Shown here: piece after piece, positions 56,201 through 64,000 of the stretch
Numbering within the stretch: the stretch's first letter is position 1
How the letters are laid out: every line of letters begins with the position of its first letter
Origin: Chamaelirium japonicum
Lineage: Eukaryota > Streptophyta > Magnoliopsida > Liliales > Melanthiaceae
Direction: 5' to 3'
Length of the DNA stretch: 64,000 nt
Assembly: GCA_947650365.1 (NCBI GenBank)
Contig: OX393550.1
Coordinates: forward strand, 47,405,860 to 47,469,859
Notes under the pieces: model-generated
What the model was told of the DNA's origin: nothing
Databases searched by the model: none
The model's input: the letters and a program-made list of their open reading frames with translations, nothing else
Made by a program: the position numbers and the translations under genes

Positions 56201-59200
56201 AAATCTCTATAGCAAAAGGCCATATACTCCAAACGACGTCTCAAACAAAATAAAAATAAAAATAAGATAGGATTACAAGAAGACCGAGGAAGGAGCAAAA
56301 GGAGGAAGAGGGTAATGACAAAAAAAAACACTACTCAAAACGCGAGGATAAGAGGGATGATGTAGGCGAGATCGTGATGCTACAATGGTACGGATGTTGA
56401 TAAGTTGGGCCTGCCAGCGAGATCGAGGCCTGGCCCACTCTAGACCGTCTTGGAGGAAGGTTAACAACCAATGGGTCAGGCTTAAGCAGAAAATATAACA
56501 CATTTATAAAATGGGCCAAACATGGGCTTGGATGTCAAGCCCAATAGGCCATTGAGGTTTACATACACAAACTACATATATATTACAATGTCTGATATTT
56601 TTGTTACTTGGTTAATAAGATGGAAAGTTATCAAGTGCAATGTGCGATCGCACAACTTAGACTGAGCAGATCGCATATGCGATTATGCAATCACACATCT
56701 CTGTTGTGTTTTTTTATAGTGCGGCCACATAATATAGTTGTTCGATTGCATAACTGGATTGTCCGGCCAAATATAGTCTTATGTGATCGCACAAGCTCCT
56801 AATGCATGTGCAACCTTTGCACCTCTTCAGTCGTACAAGTGTGCGGCCACATATAGACATATGTGGCTCCACAAACTCCTATCTACATGTGTGGTCTTTG
56901 CACAACCAAACACCGGTCTACTTTCACATATGCGACTGCACAATCGCATATGCGGCCACACTTGACAACAATGATAGGATGTTTAATGGCATACTGGAAT
57001 CCCTTGAAACATGTCGCTTTTGGCTCGATATCAGTAATTCAGAAAAGCTATTATTTTGTCTTGAATGCGTCATTGCACGTTTCTTTTTTCGAAGTTCGGT
57101 TAAAAACTATTTTGAATAATCTTATCTAGGTGAAGTAATCCCCTTGGTTGTTTGGCTACTAGGTTTTAGCAAAAGAAAATATTTATGGAATTTTTAATAA
57201 AATGGGTCGGGCCTAAGGCTCCATTTGGAGGGGTGAGTTGGATCTGGGCTTCAGTTCTAAGAATTCTCATGGGCTTAGGTAGAGCTAGGGATTTGATGTG
57301 AAACTCTTAACTGATTGGACTGAAGCCCAGCCCATTGACACCTCTATATGCGGCAGTGATGGTGGGACGATGGAAATGGGAAAGAGATCAACAAACATTA
57401 TTCCTTTCTCTGCTTCCCATCAATTCTTGCCTAGGGCATGATCGAAATGCCAAGAGCAATATACTTTTCAATTGCTCAGAAGAGCATTATAATAAAACAT
57501 TCCTACAAAAGAGGTGGACAAATATTTTGATGTTAAGGTTCAAAGTGCTTTCTCCTTAAGAAAAAAATTATATGGCCATACACTTGCAAGAATTTATTTC
57601 ATGTAAATTATTTCCTAAGAAAAAAACTATCAACACTATTAATTGGGATTAATCCTTTATGAATATTGCTATATGTAAAATAAGGAACGTAAATGAGTTA
57701 CTAGTTTTTTTCTTGAGTTCTCTATCTCATCTTGTTAAATAACACATGCTGACACGCGTTTGAATTTGACTCTTATATCTGTGTCATGAAGGTTAGACTA
57801 AAAGCCTAAAATCAACATTAAAAATACAAGATATGGTCCATCCTTCGCATTTGATATTAGTAATATCAATATCCTAGGTCACAGAATATAATGGAAACAG
57901 TTAGGAGACCCACATGAAAAATTAGAGCTCCCCGAGAATAATTATTTCTGTTTATAACATCACTGCTAGCATGTCACCTGGGCATCTATTTGCTCATGAA
58001 AATGTGTCAAACATTATGTGTTGGTAATAGAGATCAGATATAAAGGGGTATACTAACAAAGTTTACAGCATATATGATATATAGTCAGCAGAACGTTCAA
58101 GTTTGTTGCATGTTTCAGGAATTTAAAATAACAGCACATATTTGAAACTTGTCCAGTTTTTCTAGGTAAGATGGCTAAGGAGGTTAAATAAACATGATAT
58201 TTCTTTGACGACACATACAGTTTTATCAGTTGCAACACGAAAAGCCCCAGGAACTGAAACTCCTGCCCCGCCCCCCATGGTAACCCCATCCATAATAGCC
58301 ACCTTGAAGAGGCAACACAAATGTAAGTTAATGTTTCATGCAAACTGACCATAAAGGGGACAAAACCAAATGTCTAGAAAGTACAAATATAAAATTCCAT
58401 CTAAACTACTTGATTTAAACAGAAAACAATAGTATCAATGCGACAATAACAATAAATGCATAAGTTAGCAGGTACAATCTGAGTTCAAAAAACAGGTGAT
58501 TAGAGGATGATACACTGTGGTAGGGAACCTTGGAGTAGTGTGCCTATTGTTAACTTGGTGGTGGTCTGACAAAACATTGTTAGGGGTCTAGTAGGGCACT
58601 TGACATTGATTTCAGGTATGGGCATGGCAAATAATTTTTTAAAAAAAAGTTCGCAAAAAAGGTGGGTAGAGATTGTCATTTATCTTGGCAATTTCTTAAT
58701 TTGTTTATTTGATAAAAAAACATTAGAACATATTTAGTATTTTATCCCAATATTGTAAGAATTGAAATCAGCTTACTTGTCAAATAATTTACTCATTTTA
58801 TATCCAAGTCAGGTAGGTTAAACTGGAAAGTTAAGAATGTTCGGACCCAGTAGGCAAACCACATCATGCTATAACAGTATAGCCAACAGGTAGTCCTTGT
58901 TTCACAGAATATTGACAAGAAATAGATCTTGCGGATTCATCTTTTCCTACTGCAGAACTTCTCACTAGAAAACGGTTCTAGTAAAATCTGGGAACTCATT
59001 AATGCCTTCAAATAAGACAATCACCTCTTTCAAAGAGCAAATTACTCTTAAAAGAGGACTCAATAAGTAAATAATCTACATCTATATGTCTCATGCCTTG
59101 TGTTTTTTTTTTCTATAACTCCTTTCTTGAACATAGACTTTATAGACTATATCCATAAGCCACAGTCTAATACCAATATAAGCCAACCAATCCCCCTCAA

Positions 59201-62200
59201 GTTTGATCTATCTTTCCGAAACGGAACCATCAATTATCGACTTGTACCATGGAATCAGATTCCCTCTCTTCATACTTATCACTTCCTCATGCTCTCAGTC
59301 TTCAAGCAAGCTCTTGAATCTCTTTCTCTTCCATTTATGACTTGGCTTCCTAGGAAATCTACAACTCATAGTTTTTTGTTTATGAATTATTTCAAACATT
59401 TTGTCTCTCCTCTACTTCACTTGGCTCAAACAATTCCAAGTAAAAAATCACTAGTAACCAGAAAACCCCCTCTTCTCAAAGTTTCTATTTACTATCGTTA
59501 AAAGATTATTCCCCATACCCATGTTAACATTACACAAAACCAACTTTGTTTCCTACATTTAATTTGTTATTCACATGAACATCCACATAACCTTCTCCTT
59601 GGAATCCGACTAAAATATCCTACATTTCTTTGTATGACTGTAAATACTAAATAGACTATCTAATCGCAACACCTACTATAGCTTTTTTGTCAAACCAATT
59701 AGTTCCTCTAGTTTGCACCAATGAACTATCCACTAGTATAACAGTCTAGCTTATATAGGAGTAAATTCTTTGATGCTTTCCTCTTTTTCACTCTCAACCT
59801 CCAATCCAAGCCATTACCTTCGAACCAAGGAAACTATTACTCACCGAACGATTCTTCAAACTCCCTAAAAACCCTCCATCTCACCATAACACGCCACATG
59901 ATGCATTCCCCAACCAAGCAGTACGCCTCCTATCAGAAATTTGGGGAAGAGAGATGGAGAGAAGAATAATAAAAGAGAGTCAGCAGATATGGGCGCATAC
60001 TTGGAGTGTTTAGTGCTCTTATGTTAAGGGTCCCTGATTGTTTGTCGCACCCTTTTACTCAATGAGACCCTTATAGGAAATAATATAGGGATAAGAGTTG
60101 GGATTATTTTTCCACCGGAAACTTGTTCCTTGGTCTCCACAGAAACTGACCTCCCCCACCCCCCTTTTCTCCCTCTTCTCTTCCATCAGTCCTAATAATG
60201 TAAATGCTATAGGCACAAAGTAACATGATGAACGAGATTTTTCCAGCAAAACACCATTTTTTTGCCATTTCAAAAAATTTCTACCATTTCGGTCGAAATT
60301 TTGGTTTCAGTCTGGACCGAAATCAGACACAAAACCAACGTTTAAAACCTTGGATCAAAAATAGGGTTCTTACGAGATACAATCTAAAAAGAAGGAAGTT
60401 GCCCAACCTCACGGGGGCCTCACTTGTGTTCTTTGTTGGCACCCGAGGGAGAGTGCTATCCATATTTTCCTTAGTTGCCAGTTTTCCAAAGACATTTATA
60501 GTTACATCAAGGGATAAACTCTCTATCAAAGGAAGACTTGCTACGCTACGATCCTTGTGGACCAAGTCACCAAGTGGAGGCGGAAGCAAATCTCAAAGGA
60601 TTGAAGGAAATTTTGGAATCATGGATTGAAATTTCGACCGAAATACCAAAATTTCGGTCAAATATTTCAGTTTCGGTCGAGACCGAAACAAAAGGTATGT
60701 GTGAAACCCTATTTCGGTCAATTTCGGTCAAATTTCGAACAATTTCGGTTTCTGCTTTCAGAACCGGAACTAGTAATGTAAATTTCGATCAATTTCTATT
60801 GAAATTTCGGTCAATTTTGGTTTTAAAACTGAAAATATAATTTTCAAATTTTGGCCAATTTCAATCGAAATTTCGGTTAATTTTGGTTTCGGCTTGGACC
60901 GAAACCCAACACAAAACCGAAATTTAAAACCTTGCTTGGAATATAATCATTATTGGGGCGAGTTGGGCTATATGGAAGGAGGACAATTATCGCATCTTTA
61001 ATGGGTCCTCTAGTAGGGCTGACATGATATTGTGCAAGATCGGTGCTTGTTTGAAGAACTAGAAGGTGTCTTTTCAAGGAGATGATAGACTGCAGCTAGA
61101 CTCTTAATTTTAAACTTTTTTTGAGCTCTGGGCTTCTTGAGCCCATTGGTGTTGCCTCTTTTTGGTTTTTTGGGTTCTTTGAACACCCTTAGTTTTTGTA
61201 ATCTTCTTCATTCTTTCAATAAACTAGTAGGGGTCAAGGTCGAAACCCCCCCCCCCCCTCCTACTTCTAGAGAGAATTCTCAAAAAAACAAAAGTCCATA
61301 ATATTTTTCTTCTTGTTTCTTATTTTCCTCCGCTCTTCTCCCAAAACAACCATTGTAAAGAAAGTTTGGAAGATAGAAGTATAGCACACTCCATCTCGTA
61401 TGTCTTATCCTTCTTTTTTTCTCTCCAAGATTTCTGCTGGGATCTTATCTCCCCAAGGTTCCGTATTGACTTTCTTTTCCTCCCTTCTTCCAATCTTATC
61501 TCCATTGATTTCACTAAAGGTACTTGAAGGTGTAGTACTGGGTCTTAGGATGTGCTTTTCTTTTTTTTCCCCCTTAGGTGTCAAATGCTATGCTTTCTTG
61601 ACTCTTTATTATTGGCAAAATTCCTCTACACTCCATTGTTTGAAATTCGATCTAGTGTTGCAAACCCAATTTCAGAGTTATCTGCAAAATTTGAAATCAG
61701 CTTTTGGATAACAAATAAGGCAAACAACATCGCCTGATTAAGTTGCATACTAATCTGTCATTAATATTTGCATTTAACATTGCATGGTCTGGATTCAGCA
61801 CAGCACCAAAAACAGAAAACGTAAGATAACATAGCAAAAACAACTATCCCTGTGGATTGGGAAAAACACAGCAAACTGACAGAAGAATAAAGACTAATTT
61901 AAAGGAGAAATTTTATCCAACTAGACGTTGATTGGGTTAAGCAACCACCCCAAGTGTCAGTCTTTCGACAAAAACGCTAACACTAGCAGACAACATGATT
62001 CATAATAGGTTAAGGCTTTCTGCACCAAGTAGGTATATCTCACCCTACTTGCGTGATATAAACAGCTATCCATCATCAATGGCAATGGGTAAGACGGTAT
62101 TGACATCTGTCTCATCTTTCTGCATCTGTGTAATAAATGAAGAAAAATCAAATAAGAAAAACTGCAATTTGTTTTCCTCTAATAATTCCGTGATAGTTAA

Positions 62201-62703
62201 AATATTAATGCTCCCAATCTACTTCACAAATGAGTTGGGTATTAGTGATCAAATGGAAGAGAAAAGTAATCAACTATGTTGTAAGTTGTTGACTATGAAA
62301 ATATTGATTTAGAAGTAAAAATTCCTCTCATTTCAAGCCCTAATTCGTAAGTTGGGCATTAGTGATTATGTGCATTTTTTTCAGGAGAGTTAAATTGACA
62401 GACACTCAATATGGTTCATATGGTTTAAAGAAAAGAATAGTTAGCACTTAGCACTCAATGGTACAAAGAAGTCAATGAATCCAATATTGTATAATGTTAG
62501 TTTCTCAACATTCTCATTAAGTATGACCATCCAGGAATGCTTATCAGTGAAAGAACACTCCAGTATCAAGATTTACAAAGCATATCTCGAAGACTTAAAG
62601 GTTTTGCAGAGGTAGAAACTCACATGTGGCTTCAAATATGTGCCTAGAATGTAAATAAACATATACAAGTTCCTGAAAAAATCTTTGCAGTCTTCTATCT
62701 TCC
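41625..62703 (-). CDS. 3-hydroxyisobutyryl-CoA hydrolase-like protein (mitochondrial type), last 10 exons; 5' part outside the window
   Basis: Enoyl-CoA hydratase/isomerase superfamily, HIBCH/CHY1-like branch: hydrolyses 3-hydroxyisobutyryl-CoA in valine breakdown. Exons on the minus strand: 62624-62703, 58219-58302, 55000-55084, 51730-51815, 51522-51643, 44855-44915, 42130-42228, 41950-42051, 41827-41868, 41625-41744. All have GT-AG borders and consistent phases, giving 881 nt to the TAA stop. Motifs: [12 protein letters not shown] (oxyanion-hole loop), [14 protein letters not shown] with the expected Glu and Asp active-site residues, the [11 protein letters not shown] and E-Y-R-M-S-L segments, and [12 protein letters not shown] near the C-terminus. 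The first exon seen starts in mid-codon, so upstream exons with the G-R-A-F-C-A-G-G-D region and transit peptide must lie beyond 64000. Compared with Arabidopsis, it looks closer to the mitochondrial-like paralogues (L-K-P-H-V-A-I) than to peroxisomal CHY1. No internal stop is seen. Confidence 0.9.
42482..42888. mobile_element. Non-autonomous hAT element, CAGTGTTTTAAAACTC ends
   Basis: Ends CAGTGTTTTAAAACTC / GGTTTTAAAACACTG, perfect 8-bp duplication gttttcag (42474-42481, 42889-42896). The interior is GAGTCGACTCGG-type repeats plus an AT-rich centre. Lies in an intron of the HIBCH-like gene. Confidence 0.9.
43231..44404. mobile_element. hAT-type element of the CAGTGTWGTCAAGGCG family with a nested hAT
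   Basis: The left end CAAGGTTGTCAAGGTGC and right end GCGCCTAGACAACACTA are diverged inverted repeats. Flanks acaggagt / agaggact (2 mismatches). CCTAGGCG-type interior as in 49177-50008. The 43303-43777 element is inserted in its left part. Confidence 0.5.
43303..43777. mobile_element. Non-autonomous hAT element, CATAGTAACAAAGTTCG ends
   Basis: Ends CATAGTAACAAAGTTCG / CGAACTTTGTCACTATG, perfect 8-bp duplication cttatatg (43295-43302, 43778-43785). The interior is CCGATTTTT/GCCGA-rich. Same end type as 3156-3557. Confidence 0.88.
44405..49176. other. Intron sequence of the HIBCH-like gene apart from the exon at 44855-44915
   Basis: Mostly AT-rich sequence with no element ends I can define. 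The short open frame at 45879-46073 is not recognisable. No further exon is expected, because the flanking exons are adjacent in the protein. Confidence 0.4.
44855..44915 (-). CDS. HIBCH-like exon coding [20 protein letters not shown]
   Basis: 61 nt, acceptor gattcag, donor GTAAGC. The preceding intron is 6.6 kb and the following one 2.6 kb; both have been enlarged by hAT insertions. Confidence 0.88.
49177..50008. mobile_element. Non-autonomous hAT element, CAGTGTAGTCAAGGCGTC ends
   Basis: 832 bp, ends CAGTGTAGTCAAGGCG / CGCCTTGACTACACTG, perfect 8-bp duplication gtcctaac (49169-49176, 50009-50016). Arms of GCCTAGGCG repeats, AT-rich centre. A relative's left end is at 63979. Confidence 0.92.
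50182..50237. repeat. (CT)n microsatellite
   Basis: 56 bp of uninterrupted CT, in an intron of the HIBCH-like gene. Confidence 0.96.
51522..51815 (-). CDS. Two HIBCH-like exons ([13 protein letters not shown]... and RLGWVDERL...SIVHR)
   Basis: Exon 51730-51815 (86 nt) and exon 51522-51643 (122 nt) are separated by an 86-bp intron. They encode the middle helices. The second ends in mid-Arg codon, which is completed by the first base of exon 44855-44915. Confidence 0.88.
53815..54092. mobile_element. Non-autonomous hAT element, CAAGGTTTG ends
   Basis: Ends CAAGGTTTGTAGTCTCGG / CGAAACTCCAAACCTTG, 8-bp duplication gctagtac / gttagtac (one mismatch). TTTCGGT/ACCGAAA interior. Confidence 0.82.
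54105..54861. mobile_element. hAT-type element, CTARGAAGCAYKGACAC ends
   Basis: 757 bp, ends CTAGGAAGCATGGACAC / GTGTCAGTGCTTCTTAG, perfect 8-bp duplication gtactaag (54097-54104, 54862-54869). Arms of GACACGTGTCGGAC repeats. The inner hairpin ggcttcaacctatctgat / atcagataggttgaagcc is at about 54350-54410. The left duplication overlaps that of the element at 53815-54092. Confidence 0.85.
55000..55084 (-). CDS. HIBCH-like exon coding the active-site PET...PDAG segment
   Basis: 85 nt, from I-F-A-T-P-E-T to T-G-H-V-G. The Glu of PET and the Asp of PDAG match the catalytic pair known in human HIBCH. Donor GTAAGC, acceptor ttcag. Confidence 0.88.
55085..56626. other. Intron sequence with homopolymer runs
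   Basis: A poly-C tract near 55575-55593 and A/T runs. gcgtgcgaaagtt occurs twice within 60 bp (about 55250 and 55300). No exon or defined element. Confidence 0.4.
56627..56968. repeat. Element-like block of ATGCGATCGCAC / GTGCGGCCACATA repeats
   Basis: Degenerate short inverted units (tgcgatcgcaca, gtgcggccacat, cgcatatgcg) fill the block. The borders tatcaagtg and cacttgaca are roughly inverse, which fits a hAT-like structure, but I found no target duplication. Confidence 0.5.
58219..58302 (-). CDS. HIBCH-like exon coding the GGGAG oxyanion-hole loop
   Basis: 84 nt, phase 0/0, from V-A-I-M-D-G to V-A-T-D-K-T. It carries the glycine-rich loop that binds the CoA thioester in crotonase-fold enzymes. 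Donor GTATGT, acceptor caag. Confidence 0.88.
60252..60352. mobile_element. Fragment of a CAAGGTTTTAAA-type hAT element
   Basis: The right end gtttaaaaccttg at 60340-60352 is clear; the left end is uncertain. Interior ttcggtcgaaatttt and ggaccgaaatc phrases as in 60620-60934. Confidence 0.4.
60355..61260 (+). mobile_element. 5'-truncated LINE (plant L1 type) 3' end, interrupted by a hAT
   Basis: Encodes the zinc-binding region that follows reverse transcriptase, C-V-L-C...H-I-F-L-S-C (60425-60490). After the hAT insert comes [14 protein letters not shown] (about 60965-61005), the usual W-x-I-W-K-E-R-N-x-R-I-F near the end of plant LINE ORF2. A stop and a T-rich 3' UTR with aataaa follow. A frameshift lies before the zinc motif, and the reverse transcriptase core is absent. 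Confidence 0.75.
60620..60934. mobile_element. Non-autonomous hAT element nested in the LINE
   Basis: Ends CATGGATTGAAATTTCG / CGAAATTTAAAACCTTG, 8-bp duplication tttggaat / cttggaat (one mismatch). AATTTCGGTC repeats inside. It splits the LINE reading frame between its zinc motif and W-x-I-W-K-E. Confidence 0.83.
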
Positions 62704-63978
62704 CTGCATATGTTATGGTTTACAAGGTAGTTCATGAATAAGCACAATCAAACATATCAAAAGCTAACACCAATAAAATTTAGGCAGAGAAGTAAAAGAT
62801 TTAAATGTGATAAGTGTCACGTAAAGTTTACTGTGTGAAAGGAATGATGTCAGAAACAATGAATTACAATTTTCAGTAATTTACAACGTGTAGCAGTTGT
62901 CCAAAATATCTTACACTAAACAAAACGGATTAGAATTAAAGAAACCCTCCTTCCCTTCCTCCCTCCCTCCATGCAAATGGTAGAACGTAATATATCATAA
63001 AATAAGCCTCTCAAATTGGGAAGCAATGCTACATATGAAATATAATCTTAAGATATATTGCTCAATCTAGTACGCTTAATAAACAATTTGTTGACAGTTT
63101 CCTATTTTCATAACAAAGATGGTTGATTTAAGGGACTATAACTTTTCCAAACTAAAAACACGATCCAGGTAACAGGGATCAGCATGCAAGATCTTATTCA
63201 ATCATTTTATTTAGTCAATTTTTTTGGTTCATAATCATTTTACTTAGTCAAAGGAATATTCTATCAGCCCAATGTTGGATCCATTTTTGTCGTGACTTTA
63301 AGAAGTACCTCAAACCGTCAAGTTGAATTAGTTCTAGTTGAGATGGCAAATTCCATCATCAAAAATCATTTAAGTCGTAATTGGTCATGACGGACGTCTA
63401 CAACGGTTAAACCTAAAAGGTGAAGCTCCATAGCAGTGCAGAATGTCAGAGTCGAGGCCAATGATGAGTTGAACCTTTCTTTTCGCTGAGCATCTCGGAT
63501 TGACGAATCTCCTCCATTAGGTATGGTAGGTGACCTAGAGACCTAGTTGGATCATAAGATGTTAGTCTCTAGATAGTCCAGTTTACTCTATATTTCGTGC
63601 TCATAGTCGGATTATGAAAGTTAACATAGAAAACAATTTTAAAATGAAAATCTTTAACAAGGAAATTGTTTTAAAATTTAAAATAATATAATCGATCTTT
63701 GTATTAAATTGAAAATCTACTTTGAAGTTCATGTGAGAATCCTTTTAGATCTTTTACGAAATGGTCTTCAAACTCTATTTGAAAAACTAGTTAAAAATAT
63801 TTGTAAAATGGTTTTGAAAGATTAATTGAAAATTTGTTAATATAATTTTGAAGGAACAATGATTCTCACTATAAGGCATAATGATGAATTGGATTTCATG
63901 ATCTTAGGTCGATCAGATTCATTACATATCGATCCATATCCTTATGGCCAGAATCAAATTCATCGAAATTGTTTCTGC
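61260..63978. other. Intron sequence of the HIBCH-like gene apart from the exon at 62624-62703
   Basis: AT-rich, with a C run near 61248-61258 and (CTTCC)n-like sequence near 62950-62970. No exon other than 62624-62703 found. From 63300 the sequence has scattered short repeats only. Confidence 0.4.
62624..62703 (-). CDS. HIBCH-like exon coding KIEDCKDFF...GTYLKPH
   Basis: 80 nt, acceptor atgcag, donor GTGAGT. It begins with two bases that finish a Gly codon. This is the most 5' exon of the gene visible in the window; between 62704 and 64000 I find no further exon. Confidence 0.85.
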
Positions 63979-64000
63979 CAGTGTTATCAAGGCGTCATCT
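63979..64000. mobile_element. Left end of a CAGTGTTATCAAGGCGTC hAT element running out of the window
   Basis: 16 of the first 18 bases match the end of the element at 49177. The other end and the target duplication lie outside. Confidence 0.6.

Noticed and set aside
59100-59501. 133-codon plus-strand open frame
   Set aside because: AT-rich intron sequence. It faintly resembles a copia-like region, but not enough to name a family.

Overview
This is a stretch of nuclear DNA from a flowering plant. Two intron-containing plant genes lie on the minus strand, and the rest is accessory DNA full of (TA)n and (CT)n microsatellites, foldback elements (MITEs) and hAT-type elements. The very GC-rich first coding exons of the invertase gene suggest a monocot or possibly a magnoliid; I cannot name the species.

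Gene 1 (4778-23205, minus) is a vacuolar acid invertase (beta-fructofuranosidase). All seven exons can be placed and join into an open frame of 653 codons. The plant-typical 9-nt mini-exon is present. Intron 3 is about 15.7 kb and makes up 85% of the gene. It holds most of the repeats in the left third of the window.

Gene 2 (41625-62703, minus, 5' end beyond the window) is a mitochondrial-type 3-hydroxyisobutyryl-CoA hydrolase-like protein. The last ten exons are placed with consistent phases, and its long introns carry hAT elements and a LINE 3' end.

Between the genes (23.2-41.6 kb) lie a second foldback/(TA)n cluster (24.4-28.2 kb), hAT elements, a possible PIF/Harbinger remnant (29.7-30.6 kb) and three tandem decayed copies of a FAR1-related (Mutator-derived) gene (30.9-38.5 kb).

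Repeats recognised by structure include: many non-autonomous hAT elements, most with 8-bp target duplications, among them a TAGGGGTGGCAAT family with ACCCG-rich interiors; a family of miniature LTR elements (TRIM) with two near-complete fossils and one solo LTR; a larger solo LTR; a Tourist-like MITE; Helitron-like ends; and about fifteen foldback elements, nearly all sitting inside (TA)n tracts. The foldback elements share end motifs and, in many cases, a repeated internal palindromic module although their outer arms differ. This modular, microsatellite-resident superfamily is the most unusual thing in the window. Several members lie inside a transcribed invertase intron, so they could give long hairpin RNA.
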